From Melieria omissa (taxonomy: Eukaryota; Arthropoda; Insecta; Diptera; Ulidiidae): a stretch of DNA of 64,000 nucleotides. The DNA is taken from NCBI GenBank assembly GCA_963971225.1, contig OZ020267.1, forward strand, positions 28,962,298-29,026,297. Reading direction: 5' to 3'. Made by a program: the position numbers and the translations under genes. Numbering within the stretch: the stretch's first letter is position 1; each line of letters opens with the position of its first letter. A model generated the notes under the pieces. That model did not search any database and was not told the origin of the DNA. It was given only the letters and a program-made list of their open reading frames with translations. Below, in pieces: positions 33,641-44,399 of this stretch.

Positions 33641-33840
33641 AACGATCGGGGTTTTTTTTGGAACTCGAACAACCGCGCAGGGGATAATGATCCCTATTAA
33701 TGCGAGGCATTGCGTGGGTTCAGGAAGGATACAAAGGTTAGGAGATAGGGTTTTGAGGCAGATCATAAGTGCTGGGGAAAATATCCGCAGGGAGACCATT
33801 CCACAACCGCGCTGTACGATCCAGGGGTTAAGTTAGGTTA
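33640..33840 (-). pseudogene. reverse transcriptase C-terminal fragment, related to 16690-17580
   Basis: The minus strand reads LDRTARLWNGLPADIFPSTY, matching the terminal motif of Jockey-like reverse transcriptase. The next 100 bp (another frame: LSPNLCILPEPTQCLALIG) parallels LSPNLFILPEPTQCLTLIG at 16.8 kb, so both are copies of one family's 3' end. Confidence 0.75.
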
Positions 33841-33959
33841 GATTCGCTTGAAGAAAGGTGTTCAATGCGTTTATAGTATTGGGTTAGGTATCGTTGCAGT
33901 GGCAATGTTCTATATGAAAAGCTCACTTAAGTTAAACTTATGGCTAACTGTGGTACCAT

Positions 33960-34300
33960 AGTGTATGATGCAACTGAGAACCAAGAGAATCCCATTATGA
34001 ATCTGGTAATATCCTGCTATTCAAAGACGATAGTTCGCTTAGACTAATGAAGAAAGCTGAGCCGAGAAACTTTTGTCTTCTTCTGACTAAAGAGGGACAT
34101 TGACACACCAGGTGAAGAATGGTCTCCTCCTCTTCCTCAGCGCCGCACCCTCCACAAAAGTCATTGGATTGCAATCTCAGTCTATCCGCATAAAACAGTG
34201 ACCCCGAGCATCGTACCCGTTGTGCTTATTGAGTGGCAGCTGAGGTTAAGCAGTTGGTTGGGCCGTTTCATATTGTAGTCTGGTCAAGTTAGTCGGGAGA
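33960..34300 (-). pseudogene. non-LTR RNase H tail remnant
   Basis: The minus strand reads LFYADRLRLQSNDFCGGCGA, EEEEETILHLVCQCPSLVRR, then RQKFLGSAFFISLSELSSL. The Cys pair, the Glu run and the H-x-V-C-x-C-P segment are those of the post-RNase H tail. A stop follows DS. Confidence 0.78.
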
Positions 34301-35330
34301 TATTGTAGGTCTGTTCCTCAGACCACAATTCGTTTGCTTCTTTTTGATAAAATCGTTTGATCATCAATTTGACCTAAGCAAGTAAAGCCCCACTAGGAGG
34401 AAGCACAAGGCTTCGGTGAGCAGCGTAACCGATCTGGTGGGTTCATGTGCCTCGCAGTTGCTCAAGATACCACTGTGCATTGGCAGCCGGAATTATAAGA
34501 CGTTGGTGGTAGTATAGTAATATAGTAGAATGTATCGATAGAACGATCCATGACCAAGTAGCTTTCTAAGTACAGAAGATCTCTTTTGAGTCAATAGTCT
34601 TTGAAAGGGCATTGAGTATGTCTGATATTCGTTCAAGGCTCCATCTGTTACAGTGGAACACTGAGTACAAGATGTCTCTTTCGCGTTAATAAACTTGCAA
34701 TTGATTTAATAGTCTTCAAAAGGGAATTGAAAACCTTCTAAATATGTCTGATATTAGTCCATAGGACAATGGCTCACAACGACACTATTGTGACGAGAGT
34801 TTTAGGCGTTAAATATAGGATTAGACTATATCTATGACGTCTTACAAAAATTGTGTTCTTCTGGAGATCTCACAGTATGCAGTTGTACCACTTGGAGCCA
34901 TCTCGCCTTTACTTATCGAGAAAAGTCTGACTTTTCTTGTCGATAACTGGCTTCTTTCTGTTGGCTATGCTTGAGTTTCTTACCATCAATGAGAATCTAG
35001 TATGAGGTGGAAGGATAGGCTGCTGATTAGTTACTTGCGATAGGTTTGTAGTAGGTGAACTTTTGGAATAGAGTACATCATCCATCTACATATTGATATG
35101 TCTTGCGGTTTATGTCTTTTCTGGAACTGCTAAAGCCAACGTCTGTTTTATGTCACCTGTGTCAAGTCTTTGAGCACCTAATGAAATTATATCTTGACTA
35201 AGATCTATGCGACGCGATCCTTTTAAGATGGGCGATTCAATTTGGGGTCAATTTCACTTTCCTTAAATGCCCATATGAAATTATATTCCAAAATAGGGGT
35301 AACATTTATTTATATTTTATTTAAAGATTT
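34301..35330. other. repeat-derived DNA, not classified
   Basis: Lies between retroelement fragments. Short internal duplications occur (AATAGTCTT(T/C)(G/A)AAAGGG(C/A)ATTGA at about 34594 and 34709). No motif is recognised. Confidence 0.4.
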
Positions 35331-35339
35331 GTGCTGAAC

Positions 35340-35945
35340 TAATCCATGACAGTGGATTATCCCCAGCAGTAGTGAAATCAAAGGTAGAGCAGAGTTGCCG
35401 CATTGCACTTCAAGGTAATTTGCATCACCAAGTTACTCTCTGCCGCGTTCCGGGTCACTCTTTGCTTTCTCCTATACCTGCCTTGTATTTTTTGACAAGT
35501 TGAGTAAAAAAAACATCGAGTCCTCATGGCGCACCAGAACGAATTGAATTCTTTACTTGAGGAAAACGCGATATGTACTGTTCCTGAGTCAAACCTCTCT
35601 TAGAGAACTCGTTGGGGTCATCTCTGGACACTGCGCCATTGGATCTACTGGCACCTCTCGTTCAGTGATGTTTGTAGAAGCTGAGGAGATGAAGAGGTAG
35701 TAGAAATGATTCAACACTTCCTCTGGCACTGACCGGCTTTTCAGAAACGACTGCGTACCCTGGAGGCAAGAATCCTAGCGGCCCTGGCTTTCGCGACAAA
35801 AGTTGAAATTCCGTATCTGCTCTCCTTTATCAAGAGGTCAAACTGGTTGCTCCCGGACTGAGGCTGGTTGGTGAGCCAGAATCTCTCAAGAAGGGATTCA
35901 GAAGAGGTCTTTGTGCCGCCACACACCCTTCTCTTCCTAATATAA
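35340..35945 (+). pseudogene. non-LTR RNase H domain plus tail, broken
   Basis: The plus strand reads VVKSKVEQSCRIALQGNLHH, then QVTLCRVPGHS, then (after damage) LRELVGVISGHCAIGS. A further piece reads EEVVEMIQHFLWH, stop, PAFQKRLRTLEARILAALAF, ending IPYLLSFIKRSNWLLPD. It preserves the same layout as the functional elements but has stops and lost segments. Same family as 29331-29720. Confidence 0.78.
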
Positions 35946-36094
35946 TTCAAATTTTTTGTGTACAATTAGTTTTAATTTAGTGAAAGTCAGGAAGGATGTT
36001 CTTTCAGAAATTTTGTATTAAATGTCCATGTGGAATTATAGTACAAAGTAGGGGCAAAATTTTGTTAAATAATATTTAAGGGTTTTTGTATACT

Positions 36095-36112
36095 TCTTCT
36101 TCTTGACTGGCA
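36095..36112 (-). repeat. SINE tail fragment
   Basis: TTCTTCTTGACTGGCA is the reverse complement of the 3' tail GCCAGTCAAGAAGAAGAAG of the SINE at 44.1-44.4 kb. Only this much remains. Confidence 0.5.
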
Positions 36113-37415
36113 AGGTTTTTGTATACAATTAACTTTAATTTAGTGAAAGTCACTGAAGGTTTTCTTTCAGAATGTCATACGATAAAATAAAAAAGATCTC
36201 AATACAGTAATTAGCTCTCTTTGAAGACTTTCAAGACTAGAAATGCTGCTTCAAAAGAAATCAATGGAAATCGCCTTTAATCAAGTTTATGTCACAATCG
36301 CTCATGCAAATTACTAACCTAGAAATGTTCATGTCTCTAATGTAGTTAAGATTTTTAGAATCGAAAGTAGTAGAGAAGACGAGTTTTTAGAATTCCAGAT
36401 TTAAAGCTTTAATCCTCAACTCGTCACCCACAACAGTGAAACTTAAAAACAAAAAACGCACACAAATTTTCATCACCACAGCCGATTAAAATGTCAGCAG
36501 TGTGAGATCAATGCGAGCGTCAAGTCATTTATCAGTCTATGCACGCATGACAGATGACAAAGCAAAATCGTACATAAGAAATTTCATGCCAACACTAAAT
36601 GGAATATTTTGCAATAAGCAGAGCCTAAGCTGCTGCGTATGTATGTATGTGTATGTATGTGTGAGCGTAAAGTGGGCATGAGTGACGTTTTGGTTTGACA
36701 AAAATGTCAAAAAGCTGGCAGCACACAAAATACCCAAGTCAAATTAAAAAAAAAAGCACATTTCCCTATAATGAAGGACTTAGATGTCAGCTTTAAAGCA
36801 ACGATACACATGCACGTTCGATCATTAATCAAACTTGACAATTTTCTGCACAGTAGGCGGAAAAAACAAAAATGAAAAGCCAACAAAAAATGGAAATTGC
36901 CTCAAGTAAGCCATCGCTGAGATGATGAAAGTGGGACTACGCACGGTTGCGGATAATTTCGAGCTTAAGTCGCGCCAAGACGCCCAGTCATGGATCGGCT
37001 TAAAATTCCAGCCAGTGGTTTTTTTGTGCTTGCTGCAGCACACGTCCTGTACTAAGTATGGATGTGTGTGTGTGTGCGATTTCAACAAGAACAAGCACAT
37101 AATTCCTCGTAGTCATAGTGCAAAGTGTTGTTGTTGTTATTCAGTTATTCAGTGCTGTCAAAGCATGACCAAAATTCCGCTCTCAAACGCTCTCTACGCT
37201 TCTCAGAAATCGTCAAGTGTGCACTTTCATGTCTCTATTGATGTGTTATGCTACAAAGTAACTCACTTATGGACACGTAAGAGTGTTCGTAGTACGTGTG
37301 AAAACTGCCAGCATCATCAATCGCTAAAAAGCCACCGAAATTGTGCGCCTAATCTTTTACTCCTACGCCTGAATTAATTCGTAAATTCTTCCAAAGCAAG
37401 TCATGCGCTGCTTTC
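36113..37415. other. no gene recognised
   Basis: Mixed-composition DNA with a GTAT repeat near 36638-36660 and (TG)n at 37060-37075. The 151-codon plus frame at 36922-37377 has no motif and reads through a GT run; it is not called. Confidence 0.4.
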
Positions 37416-37741
37416 TCAGAAGTATATATGTATGTATATATATTTGTTTCTTCGACTGTCACTTTTGGCCACGAATGCTTTCCACAGTTTCCGTATTAGT
37501 CGAATACTTTTGTGTTTTCTTTTTCGCTTTTCATTCAACTGTAATTTTTTAATTTTCTTCTCGCTGCTTATGGCTTTTCCGCTATCGTTGTTGTTGTTGT
37601 TGTCTTCTGTATCGCTGCCAGTTGTTTGTAATGATTTCAGCGTATTGATCCGTAGAAATGTTCCGTTGTCACGCACAATTTGTGTGCTCGCCTCATCCTT
37701 TTCGGTAATTTCCTGTGCTTTGTGCTTGAACGTTGTCTGTT
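37416..37741 (-). CDS. candidate last exon of an unidentified gene
   Basis: Minus-strand frame opening after a possible acceptor (CATATGCAG, ending 37742) and running to TGA at 37416-37418. It reads QTTFKHKAQEITEKDEASTQ, IVRDNGTFLRINTLKSLQTT, then DTEDNNNNNDSGKAISSEKK and a Lys/Arg-rich stretch ending LIRKLWKAFVAKSDSRRN. Codon choice and the polar, basic composition look protein-like, and the Asn run is encoded by repeated AAC. The acceptor has a poor pyrimidine tract, the C-terminus runs into a TATACA repeat, and no partner exon was found. I do not recognise the protein. Confidence 0.35.
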
Positions 37742-37984
37742 CTGCATATGTAAAACAGTGTTTCCCAAAATTTTGTGGAACAATTCATTAAAACCACATC
37801 CAAATCATAAATTATGTCATTGTTGTTTTGTAGTTATGGTTATATATATTTTGATATAACAAGCAGGGAACGCAAGTTGGAAGTCAATGAGCCCAATAAA
37901 TACGCCTTCCTACTATTCTCTTAACTCTTTGTTGACTCCGTTAAATTTTAATGAAAAACTTCTTGTCTAATTATTTCCCATTAC

Positions 37985-38990
37985 AATTTAAGTGAATTGA
38001 CCTATAAAATTATGTTTCCCCATACAAACTTTTTACTTTTTTTTTTTTACCGTCATAGAGTACCGTCACTACGAGTACTTTTGCCAAGCTTGGAGAGTCC
38101 ATTTATTCATGTTTTTTCACAGTTTCTTCACATAAACTTTTAACCCCTGAATCCGACAGATTTAAATTTTGGAAAAATAAAAAACCCGCTTTATCATTTG
38201 TGCACTTTAACCAAGTTTGAAGTCGAAAAAACCCCATTAAATCATGTTTCTTCATACAAACTTTTAACCCTTGATTTACCCTGTTAGATTTCGATTTTCA
38301 AAAAAGTAAAAAACACGTGTCGAATTTTTTCTTACTAAGAATACTTTCACCAAGCTTGAAGTCAATAGGCTCATTAGTTCATGATTTTTCACAGTTTCTC
38401 CATATCAATTTTTAACCCATCGTTGACCCGGTCAGATTTAGATTACAAAAAAGAATTGAAAACACTTGTCGCTTTATCATTTGGTGCACTTTAACCAAGC
38501 TTGAAGTCAAAAACCCCATTAAATCATATTTTTCCATACAAATTCTTAACCCATCATTGACGATGTCAGATTTCAATTTTCGAAAAAATTAAAAACACGT
38601 ATCGAATTATTTCTCACTAAAATTACTTTCACTATAAAGGCCTCAAAAATCATCATTCCTTCATACAAACTTTTAACCCTTTGTTCACCTCTTTGAGTTT
38701 TGATTTTCGAAAAAGTGCGAAAAACGTGTCAAATAATTTTTATTTTCAAGAGTTTTCACCAACTTTGAAGTCAATAGGCCAATCTGTAAGCAAACCTTAA
38801 CCCTTTGATCAAACAGTTAAATTTTTATTTAAAAAAAAATTGAAAAATGCCTAATAATCAAGTTTTTCATACAACACCTAAACCCATGTTTTGCCGCTTT
38901 AGTATCCAAATTAAAAAAAATACCGCCAAAGGTTTGCCGAGGTTAATTTTTCAAGATGTACCTACAGTTAAAATTTCATGTTTGTAGCTT
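37985..38990. repeat. diverged tandem array, ~125-145 bp units
   Basis: CCAAG(C/T)TTGAAGTC recurs near 38084, 38211, 38350, 38495 and (changed) 38760. The companion phrase CATACAAACTTTTAACCC then GA-TT-GATTTTC recurs between them. At least seven units can be traced. Non-coding. Confidence 0.8.
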
Positions 38991-39189
38991 CAGCAGAATC
39001 AGTCAGTCAGAACAAACAAAAAAAATTAATCTCAAGATATGCGAAAATTTTGCTTTCAAATAGAAAAACTTTATTATAATTAATAAATATAGTATTCAAC
39101 AACTACAATAAATAAACCAATTATTTGAGATACACTTAGCTCATTTAAATCAAACTGTATTGCTTTTGTAAGAAATTAACTTTTATTAT

Positions 39190-40130
39190 AATTTAGAAAA
39201 ACGTATGAACCTGGAAGAGAAAGAAAACGTACTTCACCTTCAAAGTTACTGTTCCGCATTGTCTGGAAGAAAGAAGACTGGGAGCGACTTCTTTTTCGAC
39301 AATCTAGAGGATTTAACCAATAGGACCATTCACAGTTTACTGGGTTTCAAAAGCAAAACCTGGAACTTCCGTCGTTTTAGAGAACTTCTCTCACTAAAAA
39401 GAGATCAGAACCAGAATCATGACTGGTTTTCTAAAGGGTCACTGTTTAATTGGTACCAACCCAAGAAGGTTGACTTAATGACTTGAAGGTTGAAGGTAAT
39501 GACTTCTTTCGAAGTTGTATAGACGAGGAAGAATATTAATTTAACCATATATGCACTTCTCCTTCACTATTTAGATTCTAGAAGAAGAACGACTCACCTA
39601 GGCAACTTCTTCTTTAACAATCAAACGAAATCTAGCTGATAGGACATCTTATTTCTGAACACCTGGTGGAAATGCAGCTTCATATTTACCCCTCTGGGGT
39701 TGATCCTTCGACTCTCCCTGCTGGATTTTTTCACACGTTTTTACCACTTCGGACTTTACGGCAGTAAACTAGCAAATTATCGAAATATTACAGTCTACCA
39801 AACTTCTAAAGGCCAACAATAAATTTCAGGCATTCTAGAGAACTTCTCTTACCAAACAGGGACCAGATGAGAACTATGCTGGGTGTTTAAATAAGGTACT
39901 GTGTAATCACTGCGAAAGGGCTTTTTAATGACTTCTGTCGAACCCAAATGAATGAATAGGAAAAGAAAACTCCACCTTTTATGCACTTATCCTTTTTTAT
40001 GTAGAAGAAGAAATACTCATTTCGACAACATTTTCCAAGTCAAATTAAGAGAACTTGCCCATAAGACCATTGTCAGACTAGTAGGCTTCGTATGGGACTC
40101 CAACTGGTTCAATGAGTGAGTGAATTATTT
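39190..40130. repeat. diverged tandem duplication, ~457-bp unit
   Basis: TAGAGAACTTCTCT occurs at about 39379 and 39836. Each is followed by A(A/G)AG(A/G)GA(T/C)CAGA, GGTACC/GGTACT, AATGACTTC and TATGCACTT, with comparable spacing. The first unit contains a 93-codon frame (39205-39486) with no motif. Confidence 0.6.
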
Positions 40131-40134
40131 GGGA

Positions 40135-40860
40135 TTTGCCTTCGAGAAGCCACTTCTCACTTGAGACCTACTATTATAATTTAAATCATTCAACCTCGTC
40201 TTAAATTCATTTTGATTTAAGTTTAATTTCAATAAATCATTGATTAATGAGTAAAAATTGTAATTTATTCTAAAGAAAATCAATTACAAAAATTAAATTT
40301 TTTTTTTATTAAATTAATCAACTGAAATTCTTATCATTTTTGCCTTTGGAGAAGCCACTTCTACGTACTTACCGACCTACCATTATAATTTAATTCATTC
40401 TATTATTTTAATTAATTATTATTTCAGTTTTATTTCAATTAATCACTGAATAATTAGTTTAAGTTGCAGTTTATTCTAAACAAAATCATATTAGTCAATT
40501 AAAATTCTTATAATTTTTGCCTTTGGGGAAGCCACGTCTACCGACCGACATATCATTGTAATTTATTTCATTAAAGTTTAATTATTTTAATTAATTTTAA
40601 TTACAGTTTAATTTCAATTAGTCATTGACTAATTACTTTAAGTTGTAATTTGTTCTACAATAAAAAAATATTAAATTCATCAATTCATCAAATATCAATT
40701 CATCATTTATCATTTTTGCCTTTGGGGAACCCACTTCTATCTATCGATCTACCATTATAATTTAATTCATTCAACCTCATATTCAATTCATTTTAACTTC
40801 AGTTTAATTTCAATATATCATTGACTAATTAGTTTAAGTTATGGTTAATTCCAAGAATAT
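40135..40860. repeat. tandem array, 4 units of ~175-205 bp
   Basis: TTTTTGCCTTTGG(G/A)GAAGCC then ACTTCTA recurs at about 40136, 40339, 40515 and 40715. Each is followed by ACCATTATAATTTAATTCAT and an AATTAGTTTAAGTT phrase. AT-rich and non-coding. Confidence 0.85.
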
Positions 40861-41909
40861 GAAATTATTAAATTTAAATTCTGATAATTTCTTCCCATAC
40901 AAAGCAACCATTACAACAACCCTTCGCCCAGTCTGGAGTTTACTGAATGTTCAATGTCCTCCAGCTATTAAAGTTGCTTTTCAGATCTTCCACTTGTTGT
41001 TGCTGCTTAATGTAATTTTTCTCGAAATTTCCTTATCGCAACTGCATGCACGTAGTTATTTTCCTTTGTCGCCTTCCGTGCATTTCGGTACGTTCGCATA
41101 AATTTAATGCCATCCATTTAATTTTATCGGCATCCGGTGCTTCTGCTTCCCGTCCGTGTCGGCACACAGCGCCACAGACGATTGATGGACGCGCGGGTGG
41201 TTTACAGGAATTTTGTTGACTGCCTTGCTCTTTGTTGTTGTGAGTGTTGTTGTTGTGCATGAATAATGCAGCGCTGCAGCACCCAACTTCTTAGCGCAAC
41301 GAGCACCTGGCAGCACCGACAACTGCGCACAACTTTTAATATATTCATACGTGAGATTGTTGTTGCCGTTGTTATTGTTGTCGCGTTGTACAGCAGACAT
41401 GAGCATATTTTCGATAGCTTTCAAAAACATCATATAAATATTTGCATTTGCTTGTACGAAATTCTCTTTGAATTTAATGAAGCTGCTAACACGGCCGACA
41501 AGTATTGGCATCTCGGTCGGAGGTGTCGGGGTGTGAGGTATTTACATGCAAAAATCTGCACATAGTGTTAGTCATCATATATGCGTCCAGTTGTCCTTGA
41601 CTTAATGTGTTTTAATATTGACGAAATTTAATTGAACACTTCGACTTTAACAACGATTCGATTTTCTTTAATTTAATGTGTTTTAATATTGACGAAATTA
41701 CATTGTAACGATTCGGGTGAAAGGAATGTTTGCCAATTAAAATACTTGTATGTAAATAATTAAATTTCAATACAACGAAATTGACGTGCAACACACGTTA
41801 CAATGTGTGGGCTATAATCGGTCTTATTAGACTATCAATAGGTATGAGCTGATGAATAGTCATTTCCATACGTCCCGACCCGAGTTGAGGCCAGGGTTTA
41901 TGCACTTGT
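40861..41909. other. no gene recognised; small 73-bp duplication
   Basis: TTAATGTGTTTTAATATTGA then CGAAATT occurs at about 41601 and 41674. 41000-41500 is GC-richer with GTT runs but has no spliced frame I can support. Confidence 0.4.
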
Positions 41910-41913
41910 TTAA

Positions 41914-42427
41914 CCCTTCGTTGCATGGTTTAATTTCCGTGAAGAAAAAACATTTTTGTCACATAATTTTTGTTGCTTGTTAAGTTCTGATGGTAAAAAT
42001 TAAGTTTTGTTGAATTCCTGTATCTATGAAAGAAGTTTTGCGGACATTTTCCGTATCCTGGTGAGAACGCTATCGCCGAAATGAAAGTCTATATTTGAGT
42101 GTTGGCTACTTCGGGAAGTAGAACAGAGGTCAGGCGTCACTGTATACTCGTAATTCAAAGCACTAAACAGCTGCGCGACGGCCACCGCCATATTACAATC
42201 GGCATCAATAACCAAAATTCTTTCACCAAATCGAAATATTTGTTGTTTTTTTCGATTATTTTGCACATACTTCCAATATTATTCGCAAAATTCCGTTAGT
42301 ATTCAAATGTTTTAACATAAAAGACACAGCTGAAGAACGAATGACTGTAAAATAGTGAATAGAATAGTTTCCAAATCTTTGAAAAGTTAACATTGCATAT
42401 ATGCAATGCCATGCAGGGGTTAAAGGG
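41914..42427. mobile_element. TTAA-flanked piggyBac-like MITE
   Basis: TTAA at 41910-41913 and 42428-42431. The termini are CCCTTCGTTGCATGG on the left and, reversed, CCCTTTAACCCCTGCATGG on the right. The CCC start and TTAA target are as in piggyBac. A minus-strand frame of 80 codons (42024-42266) has no recognisable motif. Length is 514 bp. Confidence 0.65.
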
Positions 42428-42445
42428 TTAAATTTTGAGTAAGTA

Positions 42446-43075
42446 TAGGGTGTTTTTTTAGAGGTATAGAACTTCGAATTAAATTAAAACACAAGAAAAT
42501 CGTTTTAATGTCCATCAATTTGGCTTTATTGGAAGGATAATTTTATGCCATTAATGTTTAGATATGATTTCGGGCATGTGGCCGCCGCGGCTGGCTCGAA
42601 TAAAGCCAATTCTACAGGTCCAATTACAATTTCAATCTTCCATAAAGTTGATGGACAAAGCTCCAATTGCTGTGCACGGTGGCGAATCGATTCATTCGGG
42701 TCCTCTTCAACATTTTGCTCTACAGCGGCAATTGTTTCTTCGGTGCGCACTGTTCGACGTCTCTGCGGATGCGTATTATCACATAGAGTAAACGTAGTGC
42801 GAAAACGACCCATGGTTAACCGAATTAATTGCTCTGATGGACGATTATGTCGACCATAAAATGGACGGAGCTTGCGGTAAACTTCGCGAACTGAACCATT
42901 ATTTTCGAAATAAATTTGCACGATTTGCAAGCGTTGTTCTTTTGGCGTTGTTCCTGTTCATGATGAAATGGCAAACCAAACTGAACATAAATGACATTAG
43001 AGTTGCCAGATTTGACCACAAAATGCCAGTTTTATCTCTATTCGAAAAACAAACCTCTAAAAAAAAACACCCTAT
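42446..43075 (-). mobile_element. internally deleted mariner-like element, copy B
   Basis: Same terminal repeats as copy A (TATAGGGTGTTTTTTTAGAGGT-like, both ends) and the same interior in reverse orientation. It differs from A by a 4-bp insertion near the transposase start, which shifts the frame, and by 12 + 5 extra bp at the internal deletion junction (CCATCAACT|TTATGGAAGATT|GAAATTGTAATTGG). It starts 18 bp after the TTAA-flanked element. Confidence 0.88.
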
Positions 43076-43079
43076 ATTT

Positions 43080-43760
43080 ATACAATGTTCAACTGAGATT
43101 CAATTTCAGTACAAAGTGACCAGAATTGAAGTCCAAGTCTGTGGCTTATGTGACTTATATGCAAATTTATTGCCGAACGGTCCGAATGTCGGCTTCTTGA
43201 TTCTAAAGTTTCTGATCGATCTCAGTTGAGATTTAATTTCAGTAGAGATTGACCGCAGTAGAAGTTCGAGTCTGTGACTTGCTGCCTTATATTTAAAAGC
43301 CCCGCATTTTGGCACCTTGACTCTGTAATTTGTGATTGCGCTCAGTTGTGATTCTAACTCAGTTGTGATTCACTTTCAGTACCAAGTGACCGCTGAAGTT
43401 CGAGTCCGTGACTTGTATAACTTATATTCAAATATATGCGATCTCAGTTGAGATTTAATTTCAGTAATAATTTTCAGTAACTGACAGCTGGAATTTGGGC
43501 TCGTTGACTCTCTATTTTGTGATCGAACGCAGTTTTAGATTCAAACTCACTTGAGATTCAGTTTCAGACTAAAGTAACCACAGTTGAAGTCCAAGTCCGT
43601 AGCTTATATGACTTATATGCAAATTTATAGTCGAACGGTTCGAATTTCGGCTTTTTGATTCTCCAGTTTGTGATCGGTCTCTCTAATTTTGGCTCATTGA
43701 CTCTCGAATTTGTGATTGAACTCAATTGAGATTCAGTTGAGAGTTGAGATTCAATTTCAC
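43080..43760. repeat. tandem array, ~133-bp units
   Basis: GAAGT(C/T)C(A/G)AGTC(T/C)GT recurs at 43128, 43261, 43395 and 43586 (spacings 133, 134, 191). The companion phrases are TTGTGATC and TTGAGATT(C/T)A(A/G)TTTCAG. It abuts copy B of the mariner-like element. Confidence 0.8.
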
Positions 43761-44084
43761 TACATATTAATTGTATATGAGCATTTGTTGTTATATGATC
43801 ATTTGTTTTGTTGGAATAGATCAAGAAAACATATGGCCAGTTTTGATCTTCATTTGTTTAGAAAATGTTTTAGGACTGTTTTAAGATTAGTTTGATAGAT
43901 ACCTTGGACAATCATCATATGTACTTCATAAACTTAAGTCATTGAATGATGATGATTGGCTTTGATTACTTGAAGGTGTTGTTTATGTTGGTATGATGAC
44001 TGAGTCTTGAACCAATCAAATGTTAAGTTCGAATCGTTTTTTTCTGCTAATTATTTTGCATTTATAGATCACTTACGAGCAGCC

Positions 44085-44385
44085 GCCGTAGCTCAGCTGG
44101 CTAGTGCGTTGGGCCGCGAGTCAAGACTCCGTGAGTTCAATACTCCGTTGCGTTAACATCGAAAAAAAGAAAAACAAAATTTTTTTTTCGGCTGCTGTCC
44201 TCTCAGCAGGAAATGGCAAACCTCTGAAAAAGCTTCCAACTCGCCGTTCGGAATCGGCATAAAACTTTAGGTCCCTTCCACCCTTGTAAAAAAAAAACAT
44301 TTGCACGCACAACATGGTTGGTTGCGGGTAGCTACGCCTTAGTCTCGTAATCGGGCTGTCGTGCCAGTCAAGAAGAAGAAGAGAC
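44085..44385 (+). mobile_element. tRNA-derived SINE, second head type, AAG tail
   Basis: Head GCCGTAGCTCAGCTGGCTAG has a perfect A-box-like TAGCTCAGCTGG, and a B-box-like GAGTTCAATAC follows. The body contains GGCAAACCTCTGAAAAAGC and the core CGCCGTTCGGAATCGGC...TAGGTCCC, which is shared with the SINEs at 9.4 and 10.5 kb despite the different head. It ends GCCAGTCAAGAAGAAGAAG. No clean target duplication was found. Confidence 0.8.
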
Positions 44386-44399
44386 GAAAGCGTAAATTG

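Noticed and set aside
36922..37377. 151-codon plus-strand frame
   Set aside because: Runs through a GT repeat and lacks any recognisable domain.
37985..40860. CRISPR-like or phased repeat system
   Set aside because: Repeats are long, diverged and contiguous, without constant-length spacers; they are ordinary tandem duplications in a eukaryotic genome.
44085..44155. Functional tRNA gene
   Set aside because: A-box and B-box-like words are present, but the 5' and 3' ends do not form an acceptor stem and a SINE core follows.
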